Part shown: piece after piece, positions 15,522-30,712 of the stretch | Layout: every line of letters begins with the position of its first letter | How positions within the stretch are numbered: the stretch's first letter is position 1 | Assembly (NCBI RefSeq): GCF_017591435.1 | Contig: NC_059294.1 | Span: 17,869,192-17,933,191 of the forward strand | From: Portunus trituberculatus | Lineage: Eukaryota; Arthropoda; Malacostraca; Decapoda; Portunidae | Length of the DNA stretch: 64,000 nt | Direction of reading: 5' to 3' | Program-made: the position numbers and the translations under genes | The notes under the pieces: model-generated | Told to the model about the DNA's origin: nothing | The model's input: only the letters and a program-made list of their open reading frames with translations | Databases searched by the model: none

Positions 15522-15609
15522 GCTGCTGCTGTTGATGCTGCTGCTACAACTGCTGCTGTTTCTACTATTACTACTACCACTGCTGCTACTACTACTACTT
15601 CTACTACTA
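15461..15609. repeat. (CTA)n/(CTG)n trinucleotide array, right arm
   Basis: About 20 pure CTA units, then CTG and mixed CTA/CTG units. Poly-Thr, poly-Ser and poly-Val frames through it are artefacts. Confidence 0.96.
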
Positions 15610-17169
15610 AAAATAATAATAATGATACTAATACTAACACTATCATCACAACCACAATTGAGAAATCGAAGACAACACATCTACGGACAAAATTTAACCC
15701 GTGACAAAAGTAAAAATGATATCCCACGTTCCATTAAGACTGATGATGTGTGAGGACTGTTTGTCGGGTGACATGCGGTAAAAGAAACGGAGGTGACGAG
15801 TTACCCTTGTGTTCCTGATGCGCGATGCCTCTTTCTTGAAAAAGTGGTAAAGACGACAACCTGTGGCGCAATGTATCACTGGAGAAAAACAGCTCACGAC
15901 CTGTTTTATAGGCGGGAGGAGAGAGGTTGTTACGTTACTCTGAACCATATTCTGAAAGATTATGGCGCCACACCTGACTATTTTCATGTCTTTAGATGAA
16001 ATAAATAAAAAAACTATTTTAACGCCTTTTCTTGAATTCCGTGAAAATTTAATAAAGCTTCTACATTATCAAGAGAAACACTTTTGTAAACTATATAAAT
16101 TCGTTTCAGTGGTCCTTGAAAATAGTCCTGGTGAGAGAGTAGAGCGTTTCTCAATACGGCCTTATGTTTATATATGCCAGGCAAGCGTGTGGGCAGCTGG
16201 CGGTGTCGAGAAATGTGGCGTGAAGGCAAGTAGTACATCTTGCTGTCATGTGAGATTTGTTCAGTTTTGGAATTGTGTTCACCCAAGCTGGCAGTGTGTT
16301 GTTTCATGTTTTCCAAAGCTCTACAACACCATCAAATAGTAGAAACAGTAACATAACACTAGAAAATTTGATGCGAGTACTGATGATCAATGTGAGTTAT
16401 TTTGATGCTGCAAGGAAAATTTTGTTCCTCACGATATACACGATACCAAATTAAAGAAGATTACGTGGAAAGTAATAATTTCTGGAAGTTATATTGGTTT
16501 CGTATATCTCGGTCTGCTCCAAAAGACATACACAAAATAATATACAGACAAATGAAAAAGTATAATACCTATCCTGATATAGCCATAATTTCTGGCATTA
16601 TAATTGCGGGGCATATATTAATCAAAACACAAACATAGTACAAGGAAAATAGGTTACGAATCACATGATCATAATTTCTGGAGGCTATATTAGTGTTTTA
16701 AATCTGAACTTGTCTCCGAAGTTACACACGAGGCCACCACAGTGAGAGCTGGCAGCCGGGTAGGTAAAGAGGCTTCATTTCTTGATACATTTCCTTTACT
16801 CCTGATACTCGTTGGCATGAGAAACTGTATTATGAGCAGGCAAGGAACACAAAGGCAGATCTATGTGCGTTCATCAAAAACGTGCAGCTTTATTTGAAAC
16901 ACACACGATGGGCCTGAAGCCTCATCCTATAAAAGGGACGGCAGCATGTTCTCCTTACGAGTAGTTACGGTGAGCGGTGTGAGGGTGCATGTGGGCATTT
17001 AGAACAGGAGAGATGTTTGTAAAGTAATACCAACGTTTGTATGAACTCCGTGTGTGTTTACAGTAGTGGATCTTTACCCTAAATTATCTGACCATCAGGC
17101 AACGTAATCTAGCAATGAAGTCAAGTCAGCATTATGCAAATAATTTAAGCTTTCGTATTCGCTGTTCTT
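15610..17169. other. Intergenic, no gene seen
   Basis: Contains one copy of a dispersed repeat at 16108-16164 and three copies of 'ataatttctgg' followed by a TATATT-like word at about 16475, 16585 and 16671. No conserved protein frame is visible. Confidence 0.55.
16108..16164 (-). repeat. Dispersed about 55-bp repeat, copy 1
   Basis: Shares 'ttgaaaatag', 'gtgagagag' and 'aatacggcctt' in the same order and spacing with 43001-43056 and 56858-56907. Strand given by the longer open frame, which is not meaningful as coding. Confidence 0.7.
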
Positions 17170-18448
17170 TGCCATTATGGCTTCCATTATGGCCTCTCTA
17201 CTGGTGATATTCTGGCTTACCTTACTGAGTCTTGGTCATCCTCTTTTAGAGATTTCGGTGAAACTTTAGTTGTTGCGTTAGAAATATCAAAAGCTTTTGA
17301 TAGAGTCTGGCACAAAGTTTTGATTTCAAAACTTTCCTCCTACGGTTTCTATCCTTCTCTATACAACTTAATCTCAAAATTTTCTTTCCGAACGAGAAGT
17401 TCTCATCCAGATTCTTATAAATCTATTAATATTGGTGTTCTTTAGAGTTTTGTCCTGTCACCCACTCTCTTTCTATTAGTTATTAATGATCTTAAATAAA
17501 CTTCTTGCCTTAGTCACCCCTACGGTGATGATACCACCCTATACTTTTCCACATCTTTTCAGAGACGACCAACTCTTCAGAAAGTCAAAAGATCACGCAG
17601 GAGCGCCACAGAAAGCCTGACTTTTAATCTCTCTCAGATTTCATATTGGGCAGTGAAAACTTAGTAGTGTTCAATGCCTCAAAATCTCAATTCCTCCATC
17701 TATCAACTCAACACAACCTTCCAAACAACTATCTGTCTCTTCTTTAATGACGCTCAGCTGTCCCCATCTTCCACACTGAATGTCCTCTGTCTGTCCTCAA
17801 CTCATAATCTTAACTGGAAACTTCACATCTCATCTCTTGCTAAAACAGCTTCTATGGTGTTAGGCATTCTGAGGCGTCTCCGCCAGTTTTTCCCGCCCCT
17901 CCAACTGCTAACTCTATACAAGGGCCTTACTCGTCCTTTTATGGAGTAGTTCTTTGCATGTTTGGGGGGTTCCACTTACACAGTTTTGTCAAGTAGGGTG
18001 GAATCAAAAGTTTTTCGTCTTATCAACTTCCCTCTTCTGACTGACTGTCTTCAGCCTCTTTCTCACCACCGAAATGTTGCATCTCTTGCTATCTTTTATC
18101 GCTATATCTTCATGCTCACTGCTCTACTGATCTTGCTAATTGCCTCCCGTCCTCCTGCGGCTTCGCTGCACAAGGTTTTTCTCTTACTCTAACACCTATT
18201 TTGTACAGCTCTCTAATACAAGAGGTAACCAGTATTCTCAATCATCCATTCCTTTCGCTGGTAAACTCTAGAACTCCATGCCTGGTTCTGTATTTCCATC
18301 TTCTTCTAAGAAGGAGGTTTAAAGACATTTGTCCCGGTCTTTTCGATAACTCTTATTCTCTATAAGGGAACTGGCAATCCAGTGGGCCTTTGTTTTTTTA
18401 TATTGTTTGTTGCCCTTGGCCAGTTTTCCCCTCGTGCATAAGAAAAAA
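17170..18448 (+). mobile_element. 5'-truncated LINE copy, same family as copy a (copy b)
   Basis: It begins at the 'ttatggcttcc' corresponding to YGFRQ in copy a. Motif A is intact as EISKAFDRVWHKVL (about 17285). The active-site box reads YGDD (Tyr codon 17521-17523). The thumb LSSTHNLNWKLHISSLAKTA is at about 17790-17850, and a C-terminal portion reads FRLINFPLLTDCLQPLSHH. Multiple stops and indels break the frame. The 3' end 'cttggccagttttcccctc' is followed by a short A-rich tail. The family would encode endonuclease plus RT; only the RT half remains here. Confidence 0.9.
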
Positions 18449-19496
<1,048 letters not shown>

Positions 19497-19572
19497 ATTC
19501 AGAGAACAGAGATTACGTACGTTCAAACAATCCTTTTGCAATGAACTTGTCGTCTGGCGGTTTTGTACATCA

Positions 19573-19772
19573 GAAATTAATGTGAGAATCGTAATTCCAT
19601 GTATAGATTATGCTTCACATGTATGGGGTTCCACATATAAAGTTCACTTAGACAGTTTTTCACCTTATCAACTACTCTCCTTTCAACTCTCCTCTGACAG
19701 ACTGTTTTTCGACCTATTGTCATCACTGCAATGTTACATCTCTTATAATCTGTTATCACTATTTTCATACTA

Positions 19773-19775
<3 letters not shown>
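19573..19775 (+). mobile_element. LINE fragment, same family (copy e), internal C-terminal piece
   Basis: Nucleotide match to the family segment encoding the ORF2 C-terminus: 'tatgcttcacatgt' and 'ggggttccac', then 'cttatcaact' and 'ctattttcat', in the order seen in copies b, c and d. It ends directly in the (AT)n at 19776, so both ends are truncated. Confidence 0.75.

Positions 19776-19858
<83 letters not shown>
19776..19858. repeat. (AT)n microsatellite, 83 bp
   Basis: Pure AT run adjoining the broken 3' edge of the LINE fragment. Confidence 0.98.
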
Positions 19859-19861
<3 letters not shown>

Positions 19862-21143
19862 AGATGCAATGTAGTGAAAAGTATATAGAAAGGAAAAAAA
19901 TATACTTTTCCTCTATTTGGGCAAAGGCTTTGAAACAGCGCATTCCTAAGGTTGAAAAATATAAACAAATAAGCGATGAAGTAAGAGGAGAAAGTAAAAC
20001 CAGCATACAACGTGCAGTGTTTCGTCGCGTTGCTAAACTACACTTACTAAAGACAAAGTATGTAGTAATCTTACTTTTTATATTTTTTGGTACTGATTTT
20101 CATGTAACACCATGTATTTTTTTTTCTTGCTTTCATTTTACATCTCTTGGCCATCGTTCATTTGTAAAAAGATTTATCTGAGCTCCAAGTGCGGACGTGC
20201 CATGAAATATGACTAGCTTCGCTGCTATTCTTCCGGGCAGAAGCTCTGGCCAGCCATGAACCAGAGGATGAGCGTCACCATGTTGCTACCGTTTTCCTAA
20301 TACACGATAAAGATTTCAAGATGAGGTAGTTAGAACAAATCCTGAGTTTACTGTTATCCTTTCAGATTTGGACATTATTTTTTCTATTTATTTTTGTGAT
20401 ACGCTATCTTCGTCCTTTACAAATCTGAATAACGATCATCTTCTCTCGCCATCCCATTGAATAGAGTTTTAATCTTATCAGAAAATGCGAGATATGCATG
20501 TCAATCTAGCGGAGTAAAATATCAGCGTTACTGGGTGCAGTGGCTATTGGGTCTTGCTACGGATCCAAACCAAAACATTCGATAAGAATTATGAAAATCA
20601 CGTCCTAACCAAACCAAGAGAAGATAAAGAGACATTTGCGTAGAAACAATATTTAGGAGCATTGACATGAAGCCTCTCTAATGTCACGTGATATTTTAAA
20701 AGAGAATTTGGTATGCTTTTTTTTCCAAAGGAACAGAACCTTTCAAGGAGTGGGACTTTTTGTCATCCTATCGGACATTATTCTATCATACATGTAGTTT
20801 TTAACTATACGAGATAAAAGTAACATTTCATCTGCTGGACAAAGGAGTTGCTTCATCAGCTCTCCATTCTCAGACCTCACAGACCAGAAACACAGCATGT
20901 CTGCATCTCTAAAACAACACTCTTTTGTCAACTACTACCCAAACCCAAGGTAAACTTTCCCATCATTACACCAAGTCTTTCTTTTGAGATCAAGTATCTA
21001 TTTATAGTTCTCGTATTTTCTTTACTCGAGCAACATTCCAGACATCCAGCATGGAAATCTCCAACTGCATTATTTTGGTCATTCATTTAAATAATTGCTA
21101 TTTGTTAACCTATTTATCCAATCATTGGGGTGTACACAAATAT
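19859..21143. other. Intergenic, no gene seen
   Basis: Unique-looking sequence, no supportable frame. The open + frame at 19864-20181 (105 codons) has no recognised domain. Confidence 0.5.
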
Positions 21144-21395
21144 ATTCACCTCGGTCGTCTGCTGGTCACCCAGCCAGTCTTCCCCATTACGGAGCGAGCT
21201 CAGTGCTCATAGACGGATCCTCGGGTAGGACTGAGACACACTCCACACACCGGGAAAGCGAGGCCACAACCCCTCGAGTTACATCCCGTATATACCTATT
21301 TTCTGCTAGGCAAACAGGAACCACACATTAAGAGGCTTGCCCATTTGCCTCACCGCCCCGGGACTCGATCCCGGCCCTCTCGATTGTGAGTCGAG
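21144..21395 (-). mobile_element. tRNA-derived SINE, subfamily B, head truncated, no CA tail
   Basis: Minus-strand copy of the subfamily B body, from 'ctcgactcacaatcgag' through a B-box region (diverged) to 'accgaggtgaat'. The first about 20 nt of the tRNA head are missing and no CA repeat is attached at either end. It is the only copy of this length here without a CA/GT neighbour. Confidence 0.85.
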
Positions 21396-22105
21396 GATCT
21401 ATAATTCCTACATCAATACAACAAAGCTAATTCCTTCTTCACATCAATAACATTCATTCACCTTAATTGTTTTGGTATTCTATTCTTTCGTCAATCATAA
21501 CACAGATCACACATTCATACAAATAACAACTAACTCCCTCGTTAACTACATCATAAGATTCTACAACTTAAGACTATTAATTTTTGTATGGCAATCTCTT
21601 AAATACGATACTTCTGTAGATAAACAAATACATATTTCACTTTTTGTTTCAATATCCATGCAAATAAAATATTACAGTGACCTAAATATTAACTTCTAAA
21701 GACCGGGCCAGTAAAATGGTAAGTAGAACACTCACAAGATGTAACCCATATACCTAACTAATTAACATCCCTAGTTACATATACACGCAGGCATACAGGT
21801 GGTTATAAAATAAACTGCTCCACCAGGATCGGTATTTAAGTACCGCACCTAGCGAACAACACATGCACGTGTCCTCCACCGCGGCCCGCTAACAGGTGAG
21901 CCTCAGACATCCATGTGTTTGTGTGTGAGTATGTGTGCGTGTGTAGAGCAGAGCGGCGAGGGTACGAGTCAACACTGAAGCAAGGGCGGCGGGAGCAACA
22001 CAAACATGTTACAATGCCACCAATCTATCTATCTGTATACCAGCCTGACATACGTCCATAAAAGAGAAGCAGCCGGTAAACAACAGGAATGGAAGCAACG
22101 ACATA

Positions 22106-22106
<1 letters not shown>
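21396..22106. other. Intergenic, no gene seen
   Basis: 21830-21990 is less AT-rich and holds a 'tatttaag' word at about 21834 and a donor-like 'aacag|gtgagc' at about 21893. Either could be chance. No coding frame is supported. Confidence 0.45.

Positions 22107-22176
<70 letters not shown>
22107..22176. repeat. (CA)n microsatellite
   Basis: Pure CA, about 35 units. Confidence 0.98.
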
Positions 22177-22177
<1 letters not shown>

Positions 22178-22439
22178 TAAATACAAATAAGAAAATTACG
22201 ACAATTTTACAAACCTTGCAACACAAAATAACAGCATAACACACTAACACAAGGCACTCATGCAAACCTATCCATAGTCAATCATTGCAACACAGCAACA
22301 CACATAACCTAACCTCTGTACTAAAATACGAGGCTAAACGAGACTAAGTTGCCACAGGAAAAAATAACAAAGAAAATAAGGAATAATACTAGAAACAAAT
22401 AAGAGAGTAAAAATGTCATAAAAGAGATTGTAAGGTTAA

Positions 22440-22443
<4 letters not shown>

Positions 22444-22520
<77 letters not shown>
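22444..22520. repeat. (TC)n microsatellite
   Basis: Pure dinucleotide run. Confidence 0.98.

Positions 22521-25620
<3,100 letters not shown>

Positions 25621-25701
<81 letters not shown>
25621..25701. repeat. (AG)n microsatellite, followed by a GGA-rich stretch
   Basis: About 40 AG units. 25738-25790 continues as imperfect GGA/GAA. Confidence 0.97.
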
Positions 25702-25705
<4 letters not shown>

Positions 25706-25851
25706 GAAAAGATGAAAGCAAAGAAGAAATATAAAAAGGAAGGGGAGGAGGAGGAGGAAGAGGAGGAGGAAGAGCAGGAGGAGCGTGAAATGAATAAAGA
25801 ATTAAGGAAGCAGAGACTACTCACTAAGTAAATTAGAATCAGTAATCACAG

Positions 25852-25853
<2 letters not shown>

Positions 25854-25917
<64 letters not shown>
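25854..25917. repeat. (TC)n microsatellite
   Basis: Lies 150 bases from an (AG)n run of the opposite strand sense, so the two could pair as an inverted repeat. Confidence 0.97.
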
Positions 25918-26278
25918 GACAGTCTTTGTGAGCGAAAAAAAATGTCCTCCCCTGATAATAATGCGTTAATTAATCTCCTCACGAGGGCTATGAATATTCA
26001 ACAAATTACTTTTTTCGTTCCTAACGAGTGAAGAAAAAAGCTCTCCTCATTTTGTTAGCGATTATATAACGTGTATTTATTTTTCTCTTTTGCCTCCCAT
26101 TAAAACACTCGTGCCTTTGAACTTTGTTCAATTTTCACTCCGAGATTCGTTCACCCAAGCGTGTTAAGTGGGTGCGTGTTAAGCGTGCGAGGAATACTAC
26201 CAGAAAGCCTTGTTATAATTGCTGTGCCCAAATTAAAAGTGCTCTTTTTCTCTAGCTGACGGAATGACGGTGGTGCGG

Positions 26279-26279
<1 letters not shown>
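25918..26279. other. Intergenic, nothing recognised
   Basis: No supportable feature. Confidence 0.5.

Positions 26280-26347
<68 letters not shown>
26280..26347. repeat. (AC)n microsatellite
   Basis: Pure dinucleotide run. Confidence 0.98.
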
Positions 26348-26350
<3 letters not shown>

Positions 26351-26426
26351 GGCTTCAAAATATTTTTTTTGAAACTATAATGTTTAGATTTACGAATAAG
26401 AAGTTAAAGAATTGCTATACATTAAA

Positions 26427-26498
<72 letters not shown>
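26427..26498. repeat. (TC)n microsatellite
   Basis: One TTT interruption, otherwise pure. Confidence 0.97.
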
Positions 26499-26503
<5 letters not shown>

Positions 26504-27194
26504 CTTAAATTTCTAAAAGTTTGTTTAGTAGGTCAACGTACCACTATTATATCATATTTCAATTCCTTAAACATTTGCACATCCAGCTGAGTTTTTCTAG
26601 GTAGACAATGACGGTCGCAAGGTAGCATTTCATGTCCTCAAGGTTCCCTCACTACCATAGAAACCGTTCCTATTCACTCACATTTAAGTTTCATTAAGCT
26701 TTCATGGTTAGGAAGCCAATTGTCTGGTAAAGAGAGACAAATGGTAAAATAATTCATATGGCAGCTGAGAGAGGACAGGAGGCCACTACGCTCCTACCAC
26801 TCTCCTCGCTCTTCACAAGCCCAGCTGCTGCCTAGCTTCACGCGCGACCACCATGTTGTTTTAAAATCTTGTATTTGTTGTGATTACAGAGTTATTGATT
26901 GAAAAAGACAAGTTAAATTACAACAGGAGATAATAGCAGATTTATTGATTTCGTAAGTGTTCTTAATACCTATAATAAATAATTTTCTTCCATTGTTACA
27001 TTCATTTTCGGGTATGATCGCTCCATGTTGTGTGTTGGCTCAGCACAGCAGTGTTCCAGTAACGTGGGGTCCTAGACTTACACATAAGTGAAACAGATGT
27101 GTACAAGAATTCCATTTGTGTGTGTTTAACTAATCATCAATGTAGTGTTCTAGGTTTCTCACTATTTAAGAAATCGGCCGTCTCCCCCCCACCC

Positions 27195-27197
<3 letters not shown>
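26499..27197. other. Probable intron of the GPCR gene, nothing else recognised
   Basis: Downstream (minus strand) of the receptor exon, so inferred intronic. I could not find the next exon. Confidence 0.4.

Positions 27198-27284
<87 letters not shown>
27198..27284. repeat. (TC)n microsatellite next to the GPCR exon donor
   Basis: About 43 TC units. Its right end lies 19 bases from the splice donor of the receptor exon, so on the transcribed strand the intron begins with a short spacer followed by a GA run. Confidence 0.97.
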
Positions 27285-27287
<3 letters not shown>

Positions 27288-27303
27288 CCCTACACCTACC
27301 CAC

Positions 27304-27452
27304 CTGTCAATGGAGATGCACACGAGGATGAAAGAAGACAAATAGTGGCCGAAGATCCTGAAGAATGAGAAGAGGCGACAGAGGGCATCTCCCGCCAGCC
27401 ACTGCACCATCGCTGCCCAACCAACCTCTACCGGCATCATCACCGTTGTCAC
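27304..27452 (-). CDS. Internal exon of a neuropeptide GPCR (AKH/RPCH/ACP/corazonin-receptor type), TM2 end to DR motif
   Basis: The minus-strand exon is bounded by a pyrimidine-rich acceptor (ctcctctgttctcag, AG at 27454-27453) and a donor (ag|gtgggt after 27304). It encodes 49 full codons plus two bases. The peptide begins in TM2 (VMMPVEVGWAAMVQWLAG), has the conserved extracellular TM3 Cys (DALCRLFSFFRIFG), the TM3 core LSSFILVCISIDR and the DR of the DRY-like motif, with the Arg codon split AG|G. Known biology: this superfamily binds AKH-, red-pigment-concentrating-, ACP- or corazonin-type peptides and signals through G proteins at the plasma membrane. The SSFILVCISIDR pattern favours the AKH/RPCH/ACP branch over corazonin, but one exon cannot decide. 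The exon length, open frame, two splice sites and Cys together make a live host gene likely. Other exons are not identified in the window. Confidence 0.85.
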
Positions 27453-27742
27453 CTGAGAACAGAGGAGAGAAATAGTTCATTACGAAATGTCAAAGTGATG
27501 GTTCAGAGAGGGATCTGCTGGCTCAATACAAGAATAATATTGGGTAGGAGGAAGGAAAGGTAAGAAAGGTGAGGTAGGTGGGTTGTTTAATGTATGAATG
27601 GATAGACGAGCGGATAAATGGATAGATGGATGGATGGATGAATGGATATGCAACGAGACTGATCTTATGTTCAACTTGAAGGAAACGTAAAGAAGACATC
27701 AGGTTCGCTCGTGGATTTCCTTAAATATAAAATATGTCTTGG

Positions 27743-27838
<96 letters not shown>

Positions 27839-28030
27839 TGTCTTACAGTTCTTTGTAACTTCAACACTGAAAACTTATGTATTTACTGAATCTACCGTTT
27901 AACACTATTTCATAATTTTCTAGAATTTTCATGGCATCTAAAACTAAATTTATCACATATGAGTTCGCTGTTCCATGTCCTGTTCTGATTAGTAGCCCAG
28001 TCTAGCCCAGTCAAGGAGAATAAACCTTAT
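27453..28030. other. Probable upstream intron of the GPCR gene, with an (AT)n tract at 27744-27837
   Basis: Contains GGAT/GATG-type imperfect repeats (27595-27645) and about 47 pure AT units. No further exon recognised. Confidence 0.45.
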
Positions 28031-28237
28031 CCCTTTCAGTACCCAGCCGCGTTTTCATATTCATTCTGGTTACTATTTCGTGATTTTATACAGTTTCAGA
28101 AACTTATGTAGGGATTAGAATAGTGAAGATTCTTGCCATTAATATTCTGATCTTCATAGACTCTTCCTAATGCAAACAAAATCGTTTAATCATACCCAAA
28201 AAAATCATGGCAAAGATGCCTCTCAGTACTGAAGGGG
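28031..28237. mobile_element. piggyBac-like MITE, 207 bp
   Basis: The left end reads CCCTTTCAGTACC after TTAT (28027-28030). The right end reads GTACTGAAGGGG followed by TTAA (28238-28241). The termini are inverted repeats of CCCYTTCAGTACY and abut TTAA on the right and a one-base variant of it on the left, as expected for piggyBac-type insertion into TTAA. There is no room for a transposase, so it is non-autonomous. Confidence 0.7.
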
Positions 28238-28498
28238 TTAACAACAGCTTATCCAAGGAAACGCAAGGACACAATGACTGATTTGAAAACAATTTATAAG
28301 AACACGATATCAAGGAGGATCGAACGGATCGACGCTGATGGCAAAATCTGAGTCAAAGTCAAAGTTTATCATTAGTGTCATAAATTAGCGTAGAATTTAC
28401 TCATGAATTTCAGCTCTGTGTCGTGCCACATCGGAGAGAGGAGATAATTAGGGCTTGGAAACTTTGTCCTGCAGCAATCAGATAGATTTATATGATCA

Positions 28499-28569
28499 GT
28501 GAGGAGGAGGAGGAGGAGGAGGAGGAGGAGGAGGAGGAGGAGGAGGAGGAGGAGGAGGAGGAGGAGGAG
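28499..28569. repeat. (GGA)n trinucleotide array
   Basis: About 23 units. Poly-Pro and poly-Leu frames on the minus strand are artefacts. Confidence 0.97.
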
Positions 28570-28726
28570 AATTAGAAGATAGAGGAGGAAGAAAAGAACA
28601 AAAAAAAAAAACAGAACATGAACAAAAACAAAATAAGAAATAAAAAAGCAAAAAATAAGCAAACAAAACCTGAAAAGATAGAGAGAATAAATACCGCAAA
28701 TACTGTAACAAAGCCATATAATAAAC

Positions 28727-28728
<2 letters not shown>

Positions 28729-28757
<29 letters not shown>
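28729..28757. repeat. (CA)n microsatellite, short
   Basis: About 14 CA units. Confidence 0.95.
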
Positions 28758-28758
<1 letters not shown>

Positions 28759-29820
28759 AAAACCGTGAGTCAAAATATTCTAAGATCAACGTGAAAGGAG
28801 GAAGCTGACAAGGTATATAAGAAGATCTTCGAAGAATTTCACGGTTAGTTGAGGAAATTACTTGGGACGAGGAGGAAGAGGAGAAAGAGGAGCAGGGGGA
28901 GCTGGTGAAGCGTAGGAAGTAAAAGGACTACCTGGAGAGGAGAAAGGACCTAATTAGGGATACTCGTGATGGAATAATGATCTAATTAGGGAGGTCGCCA
29001 GTTAAAGACAAGGAGCCAGTTACGGGAGTCACCAGACGGAAACAAAGGGGTAGTCAGGAAGGGAGGCAGGTGAGGCAGAAGGAAGGGAGGCTACAGGTTA
29101 CCTTTATGGGATTGTGTCTGATTCGTTCTCTGTTAAACAAACTTTTCCTTCTGAAGCTGCACTGTTTATTTTTATTTTTTTTTCTCCTTATTTTCTGCCA
29201 CTTTTAGAAAGATTAGCAAATATTTTTCTTTTCTTTTTTGCACTTTTATTTTTGTGAGACCTTGATCAATCTCTTACAAATTGGATTGAAAAAACCTCAG
29301 GAGCGGAGGAAGGTTCAGGTAAAAAATGATTAACCTAATTATTTTCACACTTTAAATCTCAGTTTATATGACCAGTTAAATACAGCTTTACTTGACTGGA
29401 TATTTCTTTTTATCGTGAAGTTCGCCAAATCTGATAATCTGATCATTCTAGACTAGATTTATGTAACATTATATATCTTTATGTGTTACATATTCTTCTT
29501 GAATTAAGATTCAAAATCCACTTATTTTTATGTAATTTCATTTTCTTTTTCAATCTAGACTCTAGTCTAGGGTCTTCCATTCCTTGTCGTTGTTAACCGC
29601 TGTGTCTCGGTCTGAGGATGTGAGCAATTCGGTTACTGTTCAAAATATATTATAGCTTATTGATGATGTCTATCATTTGATGTGTGTATTACTTGTTTTC
29701 TGTTGATCAACACATTTATCACATGGGTAGACTATTGTTTTCCTCAAGATTTGACAAAAGACATTATGGTCTCAGACCGAGACTCAGCGGTCAGTTTAGA
29801 ATAGACAGACTATATTTTCT
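28758..29820. other. Intergenic or intronic, nothing recognised
   Basis: The + strand is purine-rich at 28860-29100; the rest is AT-rich. The word 'ctgagac(c)gagac' near 29770 and its inverse at 29607 are diffuse. Confidence 0.5.
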
Positions 29821-29821
29821 A

Positions 29822-29855
<34 letters not shown>

Positions 29856-29983
29856 TGTCGTACTACTACTACTAATAATAGTAGTTGTAATAGTAGTAGT
29901 AGTAGTAGTAGTAGTGTTAGTAGTAGTAGTAGTAGTGGTAGTAGTAATATAGTAGTAGTAGTGGTAGCAGTGCAGTAGTAGTG

Positions 29984-30024
<41 letters not shown>

Positions 30025-30445
30025 TGGTTGTCATACAGTAGTGGTTGTCTTACCAGTGGTAGTAGTAGTGGTAGCAGTAGTAGTGGTAGTAGTGGTGGTG
30101 GTGGTCGTCACCAGTAGTGGTTGTCGCACCAGTAGTGGTTGTCGTACCAGTAGTGGTTGTCGTGCCATTACCAGCAGCAGTAGTAGTGGCAGCAGTGGCA
30201 GTGGTGCAGCAGCAGCAGCAGCAGTGGTGGTGGTGGCAGCAGCAGCAGTGGTGAGTCAGCAGTGGTGGTAGTAGAAACAGAATGGTAGAGTGGTAGTAGC
30301 AGTGGTGGTGGTGCAGGTGCAGGCAGCAGCAGTAGTGGTAGTGGTGGTGGTGGTGGTGGTAGTGGTGCAGTGGTGGTGGTGGCAGGTGGTGGTGGTGGTG
30401 GTGGTGGTGGTGCAGTGGTGGTGGTGGTGGTATTAGTAATAGTAA

Positions 30446-30479
<34 letters not shown>

Positions 30480-30613
30480 CATTGGTAGTAGTGGTAGTGG
30501 TAGTGGTGGTCGTGCTATTACTACTACTACTACTAGTAGCAGCAGTAGTAGTAGTAGTAGTGGTAGTAGTGGTGGTAGTGGTAGTAGTAGGAGTCGTATT
30601 AGTAGAAGTAATC

Positions 30614-30652
<39 letters not shown>

Positions 30653-30712
30653 ATAGTACATAACAGTAGTAGTAGTAGTAGTAGTACGTAATAGTAGTAG
30701 TAGTAGAAGCTA
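29821..30712. repeat. Degenerate TAG/TGG/CAG trinucleotide array, about 890 bp
   Basis: Mostly TAG and GGT triplets with CAG-rich (about 30170-30270), pure GGT (about 30340-30430) and ATT (30445-30480) blocks, and four 'accagtagtggttgtc' tandem units at about 30110-30165. Long frames on both strands (poly-Val, Ser, Gly; poly-Leu, Pro) exist because few of these triplets give stops. Not a gene. Confidence 0.95.
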
